Origin: Marinitenerispora sediminis
Lineage (GTDB): Bacteria; Actinomycetota; Actinomycetes; Streptosporangiales; Streptosporangiaceae
Length of the DNA stretch: 64,000 nucleotides
NCBI RefSeq assembly: GCF_003336425.1
Contig: NZ_QEIO01000001.1
Location: 1 to 64,000, forward strand
Direction of reading: 5' to 3'
Positions 1 to 8,132 of the stretch are shown here, one piece after another. The translations under genes and the position numbers were made by a program. The notes under the pieces are model-generated. The model searched no databases, was not told the DNA's origin, and was given only the letters and a program-made list of their open reading frames with translations. Within the stretch, counting starts at the first letter, position 1; each line of letters starts with the position of its first letter.

Positions 1-58
1 GTGTTCGTAGGAGCCGTCCCCGGCGCCCCCACCCGCCGAGGACGGCTCCTACGAACAC
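1..58. repeat. Perfect 19-bp inverted repeat (hairpin)
   Basis: GTGTTCGTAGGAGCCGTCC at 1-19 is exactly complementary to 40-58, with a 20-nt loop between. It lies beyond the decayed distal end of CRISPR array 1. It may be a terminator for array 1 read-through or for a gene left of the window, or one inverted end of a mobile element. No T-run follows on the visible side. The arms may extend past the window edge. Confidence 0.6.
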
Positions 59-284
59 CGCCTCCGCTCCGTGACCGGCCTCCCGACGTCACCGGTCCCC
101 CGCACGATCTACCGCGCCACGGGCGGCCGAATCCACCCGGGGAGAACGAGGTAGCCCACAGCGGGGGCGTGGGCGGGGCTGTGTCACCTGCGTCGAACGC
201 TACACCGGGTTGCCGGCGGCGGCCTGAGCTGTTCCCTCCGCACATGGGGGGCACGGTCGTTTACGGCCAGGAATCCTAGCCCTT
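59..284. other. Gap with possible relics of CRISPR repeats
   Basis: No supportable gene. G-rich blocks around 160-180 and 229-253 resemble badly decayed copies of the array 1 repeat. The second sits about one repeat-spacer period from the last recognisable repeat. They are probably old leader-distal repeats beyond recognition; this is weak. Confidence 0.3.
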
Positions 285-287
285 GCG

Positions 288-1837
288 CGGTCCCCCACGT
301 GCGTGGGGCGGGCGCCGCGTTCGAGCTCTACGAGCCCGTCGCGTTCGGTTCACCCCCATGGGCGTGGAGCGGGCTAGGGTCTGAATCTGCGGGTCCACGT
401 TCCCCCGGGTCACCCCCACGTGCGTGGGGCACACACGCCCCGAGGGTGGTCGCACACCCGTCGGGGGGGTCCACCCCCACGTGCGGGGGGCGCACCTGCC
501 GGGGATGCTGGCCGGGCGCGCGGCCGGCGGTCCACCCCCACGTGCGTGGGGCGCACAGCTTATGACGTTGTCCCCCGCATCACCTATCCGGTCCACCCCC
601 ACGTGCGTGGGGCGCACACCGCCCGGTGCACGCCGCACCAGGCGCGGCCCGGTCCACCCCCACGTGCGTGGGGCGCACTGGGTCGGCCGCCGGAAAAGGC
701 CGACGGGCTCCGGTCCACCCCCACGTGCGTGGGGCGCACTGGACACTGCGCACAGTTGCCGCCCCAAGGGGCGGTCCACCCCCACGTGCGTGGGGCGCAC
801 AGGTGTCGCTGCGACACGACACGACTCCGGCACGGTCCACCCCCACGTGCGTGGGGCGCACCCTGCCCCGCCTGCCAGCACCACACCCAGGTCCGGTCCA
901 CCCCCACGTGCGTGGGGCGCACTAGGTGATGAACTCGTCGTGCCCCACGACCGCCGGTCCACCCCCACGTGCGTGGGGCGCACGCGCGAGCGCAGCATCG
1001 GCTCGCGCGAGAGCACGGTCCACCCCCACGTGCGTGGGGCGCACTGGATTTTCCCGCCTGGTCGAGGAACCCGCATCGGTCCACCCCCACGTGCGTGGGG
1101 CGCACCGCTCACACCCTCGAAGGTCTACGTAGGCCGCCGGTCCACCCCCACGTGCGTGGGGCGCACCATTCGCTCTTCCTTTCTCTTCTGATCAGTCGCG
1201 GTCCACCCCCACGTGCGTGGGGCGCACTTCCGTTGGTGTTCGGCCGAACATCGCGCGAACGGTCCACCCCCACGTGCGTGGGGCGCACACGTGCCGCTCC
1301 AGAGTCAGCTCCGGGTGGGCCGGTCCACCCCCACGTGCGTGGGGCGCACCGCTGCTCAGCCTGGAGTCCGCGGCCGGGAACCGGTCCACCCCCACGTGCG
1401 TGGGGCGCACCGAACAACGGTCGCGCTGAGCGCGCGGACCGCCGGTCCACCCCCACGTGCGTGGGGCGCACCGGCGGCACCTCCTGGCCGGCACCGGCGT
1501 TGACGGTCCACCCCCACGTGCGTGGGGCGCACTGCAGCCGGTCCCAATAGCGGGTGGTCTCCAGCGGTCCACCCCCACGTGCGTGGGGCGCACCTGAAAC
1601 AGGGGCGTCGCCATGGTCCGCAGCGCGGTCCACCCCCACGTGCGTGGGGCGCACGCCGCGCGGCGCTTCTCGCGCTCGGTGCGCCACGGTCCACCCCCAC
1701 GTGCGTGGGGCGCACGACCTGTCGGTGAGCCCGGTCATGCGCGCGATCGGTCCACCCCCACGTGCGTGGGGCGCACCATCTCAAAGATGAACTGGGCGAC
1801 GCGTAAACCGGTCCACCCCCACGTGCGTGGGGCGCAC
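288..1837 (-). CRISPR. CRISPR array 1, type I-E, about 26 repeats
   Basis: Twenty-three near-perfect 29-nt repeats sit at an exact 61-bp period from 467 to 1837 (32-nt spacers). Three degenerate copies follow leftward at 406-434, 346-374 and about 288-313. Read on the minus strand, the repeat starts GTGCG, has the hairpin core CCCCACGCACGTGGGG and ends GGTGGACCG, giving the usual 8-nt crRNA 5' handle. The leader lies on the right, next to cas2. Decay of the left end and homology of the right flank to the array 2 leader both support leftward transcription. Confidence 0.97.
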
Positions 1838-1933
1838 ACTTCGCGACCTGCAACGACGTAGCCCGTTATCATTTCTTTACCAGAAAACACCCCACTCAGA
1901 GCATGCTTGTAATCACATCATTACTCCCCGCAT
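1838..1933 (-). promoter_or_regulatory. CRISPR leader of array 1
   Basis: This A/T-richer 96-bp stretch lies between the cas2 stop and the first repeat. Its repeat-proximal end, read on the minus strand, runs AAATGATAACGG, then CGTCGT, CAGGT and GAAGT. That aligns with the end of the array 2 leader at about 11143-11180. This places the adaptation end and crRNA promoter of array 1 here. The promoter itself is not resolved. Confidence 0.8.
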
Positions 1934-2254
1934 TCACCACCCCTCCGGAATAGGCACCTGCTCCTCCTCCACCGGGTTCATCGTCACGAACTGGAGCCCG
2001 CCCCAGTCGACGACCTCCCGGCGTTGCGGGCCCGCCGTTCGGACCAGGAAGCGCTGTTCGTTGTCCGCCGGGTGGATGCAGACGGCGGATCCCTCGCCGA
2101 GGGTTGCCTGGACGATGTCCCACAGCTCCTCCCGGACGCGGGCCGAGAGCGTGCCCACGTAGAGGCCCGCTCTCGGCTCGACCATCCAGCGGGTGAGGGC
2201 GCCGCGCACGTGGGCAGGGACGGCTGAGGTCGAGATGACCACCATGTTCGCCAT
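1934..2254 (-). CDS. cas2: CRISPR-associated endonuclease Cas2, type I-E
   Basis: 106 aa, the length expected of the I-E Cas2 family (CT1978 type). It begins MANMVVISTSAVPAHVRGAL, the family's first beta strand and helix. Cas2 forms the dimer core of the Cas1-Cas2 integrase that inserts new spacers. It starts 9 bp after cas1 and is the last gene of the cas operon; array 1 and its leader follow directly, as in E. coli. An AAGG-type ribosome site precedes the ATG. Confidence 0.95.
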   Translation of the reverse strand: MANMVVISTSAVPAHVRGALTRWMVEPRAGLYVGTLSARVREELWDIVQATLGEGSAVCIHPADNEQRFLVRTAGPQRREVVDWGGLQFVTMNPVEEEQVPIPEGW

Positions 2255-2263
2255 GGTCGCCTT

Positions 2264-3241
2264 TCACATCACGTCGTCGCCGTGGTTGACGCCCCCGGCG
2301 ACGCTGCCCCGTTCCGGGTCCCACAGTTCGACGAGGCGGACGGGCTCCTCCTCCGCCTCCTGGGGATCGGGCTGGTCCGGATCGAGGAGCCACTGGACGT
2401 CCCGGACGATCTGCGGCAGCCGGCGGTACAGGCGGAAGTCCTCCCGCAGCCGGCGGCGGACCTCCGACTCCGGATCGTGCGACTTGGCGAGGGAGAAGGC
2501 CAGGGGGATGGTCGTCTGCGCCTTGTACAGGTCGGCGATGTCGTACACGAACGAGTGCTGCTTGCCCGAGTGCACGAACCCCAGGGCGGGTGAGCAGCCG
2601 AGGTGGGCGATCACCGCGTGCGCGATTCCGTACAGCGCCTGGCTCCCGGCGGAAAGCGCGAGGTTGACCGGGTCCTGCTCCCCCCAGCTGCTCGGATCGT
2701 AGTTGCGCTTGAAGGGCTTCAGTCGGTGGCGCTGGGCCAGGGTCCGGTAGAGGGCCTTCATGCGTGATCCCTCGATGCCGCGCAGCACCTCCAGCGGCGT
2801 CCCCCGCTCGATCTCCTGCTGGAAGCGGAGCTCGTACATGCGCACGGCGACGTCGAGCCGGGCCTCCGGATCGGCCCACGCGCGGGCCTGGCGTTCCAGC
2901 CACGCCGTGGTGCGGTCGGCGGGCTGGACGGCTCCGTAGCAGCGGACTCCGCCCGAGCCGACGCACACCACCGTCGTGCCGTGCCGCATGAGGGTCGACA
3001 GCGCCCGATGCGTGATGGACGTCCCCGGCCCGAGCAGGACACACGCCAGCGCGGCCGTCGGCAGGTACGTGCGCTGCACTCCGCCGGCCGACGTCTCGAT
3101 GACCGCGCACACTCCCGTGTCGGTCTGCTCGACGCGGGCGATGTCGATGTAGAGGAAGGACAGGCCGTCGGAGACCCGGGGCAGCATCGCGAGCGTGGGC
3201 GACGCGAGCCGGCGCCGCGCCTCGGTCTGCGGGAGGCTCAC
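2264..3241 (-). CDS. cas1: CRISPR-associated endonuclease Cas1, type I-E
   Basis: 325 aa from a GTG whose last two bases lie in the TGA of cas6e (GTGA overlap). This matches I-E Cas1, the integrase that joins spacers at the leader-repeat junction. Visible family features are an N-terminal beta domain (FLYIDIARVEQ) and an alpha-helical domain with the metal-binding Glu in GIEGSRMKALY, His in GFVHSGKQHSF and Asp in VYDIADLYK. The open frame runs about 200 codons further upstream, but that part is cas6e read in another frame and is excluded. Confidence 0.96.
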   Translation of the reverse strand: MSLPQTEARRRLASPTLAMLPRVSDGLSFLYIDIARVEQTDTGVCAVIETSAGGVQRTYLPTAALACVLLGPGTSITHRALSTLMRHGTTVVCVGSGGVRCYGAVQPADRTTAWLERQARAWADPEARLDVAVRMYELRFQQEIERGTPLEVLRGIEGSRMKALYRTLAQRHRLKPFKRNYDPSSWGEQDPVNLALSAGSQALYGIAHAVIAHLGCSPALGFVHSGKQHSFVYDIADLYKAQTTIPLAFSLAKSHDPESEVRRRLREDFRLYRRLPQIVRDVQWLLDPDQPDPQEAEEEPVRLVELWDPERGSVAGGVNHGDDVM

Positions 3242-3885
3242 GGCTCCCCTCCGACCACGGCGAGGCTGAGCAGTCCGCATCCGTGCGACTTGCCGCGTCC
3301 GATGCCGGCCCGCACCGCCGAGCGCAGGACGTCCGCGTCCGTCACCTCGGCGGTCCCCTGGAAGAGCACCGCGCTGTGGCGGATGCGCCGGCCACGGGAC
3401 CGGTCGACCGCGTCCGCGCGGTCGAGGGAGACGAGGGAGTGCAGCCGCAGCCCGCTGCCCTCCGCGCGCTGCCGCCACCACGCATCCGCCTCCGCGCCGC
3501 GCAGGGCAGTCGTGACCTCGCTCTTGCCCTGCTCCTTGGAGCGCCCGGTGCGGCGGGTCGGACTGGCGACGATGCGGTACCGGACCAGCTGCCCGGCCGC
3601 GAGGTAGCCCAGCAGCGGCGCGAGGTCGCGCGTGTCGACCGTGCCGTATCCCTCCGGAAGGCCGGAGGTGTCGAGCGGGCGGTTCGCCTGCACGAGTACC
3701 GACGTGCCGGCGCGGGTCTGCTCGACCCGGAAGAGCAGGTCCGCGGCCTGGCGCGGATGCGGCCCGAGCCCGGTGGGCGGCAGCAGCCGCATGAGCCGCC
3801 GGTGCAGCGCGCCCATGTCCCCGAGGTCGGCCCGCGCCTCGGCGCAACGGGGGTTCGGGACGATCCTGGTCAGTCCGAGCATCAT
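3238..3885 (-). CDS. cas6e: CRISPR crRNA endoribonuclease Cas6e (CasE)
   Basis: 215 aa, the normal length. Cas6e cuts pre-crRNA at the base of the repeat hairpin and stays bound to the crRNA 3' hairpin in Cascade. The N-terminal ferredoxin fold has a His in GALHRRLMRLL (about residue 28) matching the catalytic His. The C-terminal Gly-rich loop reads GIGRGKSHGCGLLSLA. Start and stop overlap cas5 (ATGA) and cas1 (GTGA), so translation is coupled. One Cas6e must process both arrays, whose repeats differ in the first five bases. Confidence 0.96.
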   Translation of the reverse strand: MMLGLTRIVPNPRCAEARADLGDMGALHRRLMRLLPPTGLGPHPRQAADLLFRVEQTRAGTSVLVQANRPLDTSGLPEGYGTVDTRDLAPLLGYLAAGQLVRYRIVASPTRRTGRSKEQGKSEVTTALRGAEADAWWRQRAEGSGLRLHSLVSLDRADAVDRSRGRRIRHSAVLFQGTAEVTDADVLRSAVRAGIGRGKSHGCGLLSLAVVGGEP

Positions 3886-4658
3886 GACCTTCCCCGCACG
3901 TAGTCGTACAGCGCCGCGAGGTAGCCGCTGTGGTCCCGCCAGCGCTCCAGCGCCGCCGGCAGATCCTCGGGGAGCACGGTGACCGGCCGCGTCGCGTACG
4001 CCCGCCGCGCGCCGCTGAAGGACCGCGGGACGTCGCTGAGGACGGTGCGTTCCCCCCTCCGCCCGGACGGCACGTGGTCGCCCTCGTACACGAATTCCAC
4101 GCTCACCGTCTCGCCCGCACTCCCGTCCCGCTGACCGGGCAGCGGTGGCGGTAGCGGGACCTTCCGCAGCTCCGCGACGGGATCCGCCACCCTTCGGCCC
4201 AGGACGAGCGGCTGGTCCGGTACGCAGGCGCGGCGCCCGAGGTAGGGCTGCCAGTGCGGGGCGAGGAGCGCGGCCGCGATCGGCTCCGCGACCTCCTCGG
4301 GCGCGGTGACGGCGACCGTGAACACCGCGCCCGCGAGGTAGGCGCGGTGGGTGACGATCGTGCCCGCCTCGGCACCCCTCCGCTTGCCCTCCGCGGTGGG
4401 GACGGTGCGGCTGGCCGGCATTCCCCCGCCGACCGTGTGGAAGTCGACCGTCCGGGTTCCGGGCCGGTCGATCCGCACGGTGATCCCCAGGGTGTCGTAG
4501 TGGCTGAGGTCGGCGCCGCGCTCGACGCCCTGCGCCGCCGCGAACATCCCGACCAGTCCGGATCTCGTGGGGAAGATGACGGTGTCCCGCAGCCCGTAGG
4601 CGCTGTGCTCGCCCCAGCTCTGCAGCGGGCCGGCGAGGCGGAGCAGGAATCCGCTCAT
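3882..4658 (-). CDS. cas5e: Cascade subunit Cas5e (CasD)
   Basis: 258 aa. Cas5e caps the 5' handle of the crRNA in Cascade. The N-terminal MSGFLLRLAGPLQSWG and the following FPTRSGLVGMFAAAQG are the typical Cas5 RAMP beginning and Gly-rich segment. The ATG overlaps the cas7 stop by ATGA and the end overlaps cas6e, so it is embedded in the Cascade operon. Confidence 0.96.
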   Translation of the reverse strand: MSGFLLRLAGPLQSWGEHSAYGLRDTVIFPTRSGLVGMFAAAQGVERGADLSHYDTLGITVRIDRPGTRTVDFHTVGGGMPASRTVPTAEGKRRGAEAGTIVTHRAYLAGAVFTVAVTAPEEVAEPIAAALLAPHWQPYLGRRACVPDQPLVLGRRVADPVAELRKVPLPPPLPGQRDGSAGETVSVEFVYEGDHVPSGRRGERTVLSDVPRSFSGARRAYATRPVTVLPEDLPAALERWRDHSGYLAALYDYVRGRS

Positions 4659-5791
4659 TCGGCCGGCCCGAAGGCGGCGCCGAGCGCTCCGGACAGCACG
4701 CTGCCGACGGAGTCGTGCCGGTCGCCGAGGCCGGTGAGCTTAGCCGACTCGCCGTCGATGCCGGCGTGCCCGTCGAACCGGATCTCCTCCCGGCCCCACA
4801 GGGCGTGCAGGTTGGTCGCGTAACCGGACAGCGCCGAGCGCGCCGCCGCCGCGTATCCGCGGTTGCCGGCGACCGGCTGCTCGAAGGCGGGGGCGAAGGA
4901 GACGGGGCGGTCGCCGCGCACCGCCACGTAGACGAGGTCCGGCAGCGTCATCGCGGCGGTCGCGTTCTGCTTGCCGGTGGGCACGGTGCGCAGGAACGCC
5001 GTCAGGAACTCCCCGACGAGCTCCCGGGCGCTGCCGGCGTCGCCGTCGAGGTTGCGGAGCAGCCCGGCGACGTTGACGTTGGCGTACCGGTAGAAGGTGC
5101 CGGCGCTGAACTGCCCGACGTTCATGTGGCCGCTCCCCCGGTCCCCGGCCGCACTGGGGATGTCGTCGACGGCCGTGAAGAAGTCGGTCTCCACCTCGGT
5201 CCCGTGCACGGTGAAGGCGTGCGCGAACTGGACGGCGCCGTCGACGTCGGCCCCGGGCAGTTCGGCGAGCATCCGACCGAACAGGTTGATGGTGCCGCTG
5301 CGCGAGCGCAGGATCTCGCTGACCTCGTCGGAGGGGACCGCCGTGCCGGGCTTCTTCTTGGCGGCCTCCTTCGCGATCTCCTCGCGGTGCCGGGCGGCGA
5401 CCTCGACCAACTGGTCGATCCCCGGCGCGGGGAGGTACAGCAGGACCGAGGTGGCGACGGCCTGCCCGTCCTGCTCCTTCTCCAGCTTGATGCCCTTGCC
5501 CGCCGCGGCGACGACCTGCCGGCCCGCCTCACGGGCGAGGTAGGGGTCCCAGCCCTGCTCTTCGAGCCGTGCCGCGATGCCGGCGGCGAGGCGCCGGGTC
5601 CGCACCGCGCGGTCGCCGAGACGGGTTTCGACCTCGTGGCGGACCGCGCGCTTCCAGCTCTGGCTGGACACCCGGGTCCGCTCGTACCCTCCGTACTCGA
5701 CGGTCTTGGGCAGGCCGATGTCGTCCCGGTTGATGTTGCTGTACGGAAGCGTCTGCAGGGCGTGGATGTCGAGGTAGGCGGCAGTGGTCAT
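4655..5791 (-). CDS. cas7e: Cascade backbone subunit Cas7e (CasC/Cse4)
   Basis: 378 aa from the ATG at 5791 that overlaps the cse2 stop (ATGA). Six copies of this protein form the helical backbone along the crRNA spacer. The start MTTAAYLDIHALQTLPYSNINRDD is characteristic, as are KTVEYGGYERTRVSSQSWKR and the late HMNVGQFSAGTFYRYANVN. The open frame extends upstream through cse2, but the family N-terminus and the coupled overlap fix this start. Confidence 0.96.
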   Translation of the reverse strand: MTTAAYLDIHALQTLPYSNINRDDIGLPKTVEYGGYERTRVSSQSWKRAVRHEVETRLGDRAVRTRRLAAGIAARLEEQGWDPYLAREAGRQVVAAAGKGIKLEKEQDGQAVATSVLLYLPAPGIDQLVEVAARHREEIAKEAAKKKPGTAVPSDEVSEILRSRSGTINLFGRMLAELPGADVDGAVQFAHAFTVHGTEVETDFFTAVDDIPSAAGDRGSGHMNVGQFSAGTFYRYANVNVAGLLRNLDGDAGSARELVGEFLTAFLRTVPTGKQNATAAMTLPDLVYVAVRGDRPVSFAPAFEQPVAGNRGYAAAARSALSGYATNLHALWGREEIRFDGHAGIDGESAKLTGLGDRHDSVGSVLSGALGAAFGPAE

Positions 5792-6477
5792 GAGAGTTGG
5801 TCCTCTGTCTCGATGGTGGTGTCCGCGGCGGCCGGGGACTCGTCGTCGGCCCGGCGCTTGCGCTCCCGTTGGATGTCGTCGCGCGTGCGGTGGTACCGCT
5901 GCACCCATTCCTTGGCGACCTGGTCCCGCTCGGAGCCCCAGCGGGCGAGGTCGCGCAGCAGGTACCCCCAGTCGACGGGGATGAGGTCGGCGCGCAGGTA
6001 GGAGATGAGCTTGGGCAGCTCGCGGTGCAGCCGGTCGACGCGGTAGCGGGCGAGCAGGTGGAGCCGGTCCCGCGCCGCGTCGCCGTTCACGCGGCCCTTC
6101 TCCACCGCCCAGGCCAGGGTCTCCCCGAGGTTGCGCCGCCGGCTCCGGCCGGCGGCCGTACCCGCGCCGCCGGTAGGACCGCCCTCCGCGCCCTCGTGGC
6201 CGTCCGAGGCCGACCCCGCGACGTCCTGGTCGCGCGCCCCGCGCTGCTGGGCGGCGATCAGCGCCGCCACGGTGTAGAAGGCGCGCTCCGTCGCGTGGTC
6301 CGGACGCTCCGGGAGGAACGGCGCGACCACCGCGTGCGCGTGGAAGTTGGCGATGTCCTTCGGGGGGCGGCCGATACCGCGGCGCAACGCCGCCCGGAGG
6401 CCCGGATCGTTCTCGATGACGTGCCGGATGCGGGCCGTCATGCGGTCGCCGACGGCGATCAGTTCCTTTTGGTTCAC
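5788..6477 (-). CDS. cse2: Cascade small subunit Cse2 (CasB)
   Basis: 229 aa from a GTG overlapping the cse1 TGA (GTGA). Cse2 dimers form the belly of Cascade and steady the displaced strand. The helical N-terminal part contains AALRRGIGRPPKDIANFHAH, and a later segment reads WGYLLRDLARWGSERDQVAKEW, both like Cse2. A poorly conserved Ala/Gly-rich insert lies near residues 85-115. The longer frame to 6714 is cse1 shadow. Confidence 0.92.
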   Translation of the reverse strand: MNQKELIAVGDRMTARIRHVIENDPGLRAALRRGIGRPPKDIANFHAHAVVAPFLPERPDHATERAFYTVAALIAAQQRGARDQDVAGSASDGHEGAEGGPTGGAGTAAGRSRRRNLGETLAWAVEKGRVNGDAARDRLHLLARYRVDRLHRELPKLISYLRADLIPVDWGYLLRDLARWGSERDQVAKEWVQRYHRTRDDIQRERKRRADDESPAAADTTIETEDQLS

Positions 6478-8048
6478 GCATTCTCCTCTGGAGGGTTCTC
6501 GGTCACCCAGCCCGCGTAAAGCCCGCGGCGGGCCCGTTCGACCGCCTCGGCCACCCGCGGCCGCCGCGTGTAGGGGCCGGCGACCTCGTCGAAGACCCGC
6601 AGCGCGATACGGATGAAGGCGTTGCCCGGGCCGGTGCGGTCGTCGTCCAGCGCGATCGACCAGAACTTCCGTTCGGCGAGCGGCCAGAACCTCGCCATCC
6701 CCGCACGCCGCCACGGCCCCTCCTCATCCCGCACGCCCGCGCTGTCCCGCCATGCGGCCACCAGGGCGGCGGCCAGTGCCCGGGCCGAGCGTTCGGCGGC
6801 GTCGTGCGCGGTGGTGACCCGCAGCGTCGCCTCGGGTGTTCCGTCCCGCGCCTCGTCGGCGAGCCGGTCGAGGATGGGCGGCGTGCCGGCCGTGAACCAC
6901 TGCCGGTCCCGGGTCTGCCCGTCCTGGTCGAAGCCGTAGGCCCGCACCCGCAGCGCCTTCCGGAGCTCGTGCGGCACGCCCGAGGCGGCCGTGCAGGTGT
7001 CGAAGATCAGCGGACGGCGGGTGGTGCCCTTGGAGCTGCTCTTCAGCAGCAGGGCGTCGATGTCCCGCCAGATCGCGCGGTCGGCGTCGGCCGGTCGCGC
7101 GTACCGCGATCCCGCCTTGCTCGTGTCGTGGATGAGGTACGGGTCCTCGATCTCCGGGCCCGGCCTGCGCCACGCCCAGGTGATCCACGCGTCCTCGACC
7201 TCCCGACCGTCCGGGGAGGGGCTCAGCAGCACCGCGTGGCGGTACCGGTTGACCAGCCGGGCCGCCAGCCCGTCACCGCTCGGCGGCAGCCCGAGCGGAT
7301 CGGGGAGCCGGTCCTCCTCCCAGGGCGCGAGGTCGGCCTGCTCGGCGTCGCCCGGATAGGGGATGTTGAGCAGCAGCGAGTGGAACAGCGTCGGGCCCAG
7401 GGGATGGAAGGAGACGCTGCGGCGGAGTGGACCGGCGGTGGTGTTCGCCTCCGTGACCGTGCCGGCCTCGCCCGTGACGCTCCTGGTCGCGCACCGGCCG
7501 GAGGGCCCGTAGTAGAGCCACATCAGGAGCGCCCACGCGGCCTCCGCCGCGGGGACCGGCGCGGGATCCGCGTCGACGTGGTGCCCGAGCCACACCTGGT
7601 TGTTGCCGGAGGGCCGCCCCCACACGAGCTTGTTGACGCCCGCGCTCTTCGGGCACTCGGCGCGAAGCCGCGGGTCCTGCATCCAGGGGCGCTCGGCCCC
7701 GAACAGGTCGAACCGTCCCGGCAGTCCGGCGAAGTAGGCGTCGATTCCGGGGCCGTCCCGGTGCTTGTCCTCCGGCAGCCGGCCGGCGTCGAGGAAGCCG
7801 GCCCGCCGGAGCAGCCACTCCTCCGGGTCCTCCGCCGTGTCCAGCCCGGTCACCCGGGCGGTGAGCAGCGCGAGCACCCGCCAGAGGCCGGCGGTGGCCG
7901 GCGGGAGCGGCAACTCCACGTCGGAGAGCTCGTGCGCCCGGGCGAGGACGTCCCGGAGGCCGAGCCGGCAGACGTCGGCGCCCGCAGCACTGGGCTGGGC
8001 GAGCAACCAGGGGGCGACGGAGAGGTCGAAAGGGGCTGGAGGTGGCAT
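6474..8048 (-). CDS. cse1: Cascade large subunit Cse1 (CasA)
   Basis: 524 aa, normal for Cse1, which recognises the PAM and recruits Cas3. The N-terminus has FDLSVAPWLLAQ and the GLRDVLARAHELSDVE block of the family; the C-terminal four-helix bundle runs to the stop. The ATG at 8048 lies 84 bp after the cas3 stop, the only sizeable gap in the operon. An internal promoter there is possible but not shown. Confidence 0.95.
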   Translation of the reverse strand: MPPPAPFDLSVAPWLLAQPSAAGADVCRLGLRDVLARAHELSDVELPLPPATAGLWRVLALLTARVTGLDTAEDPEEWLLRRAGFLDAGRLPEDKHRDGPGIDAYFAGLPGRFDLFGAERPWMQDPRLRAECPKSAGVNKLVWGRPSGNNQVWLGHHVDADPAPVPAAEAAWALLMWLYYGPSGRCATRSVTGEAGTVTEANTTAGPLRRSVSFHPLGPTLFHSLLLNIPYPGDAEQADLAPWEEDRLPDPLGLPPSGDGLAARLVNRYRHAVLLSPSPDGREVEDAWITWAWRRPGPEIEDPYLIHDTSKAGSRYARPADADRAIWRDIDALLLKSSSKGTTRRPLIFDTCTAASGVPHELRKALRVRAYGFDQDGQTRDRQWFTAGTPPILDRLADEARDGTPEATLRVTTAHDAAERSARALAAALVAAWRDSAGVRDEEGPWRRAGMARFWPLAERKFWSIALDDDRTGPGNAFIRIALRVFDEVAGPYTRRPRVAEAVERARRGLYAGWVTENPPEENA

Positions 8049-8132
8049 GAGGACTCCGGTTGGCCAGATGTCGGGGGAAGAGGGGTAGGGGACGCGGCGC
8101 GGGGAGGCAGTGCGATGGGTGCGGGCAGCTCG

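Noticed and set aside
276-1862. Overlapping Pro/Arg-rich reading frames (PPPRAWGA, STPTCVGRT) over array 1
   Set aside because: They are translations of the CRISPR repeat in several frames with a 61-bp period, not proteins.
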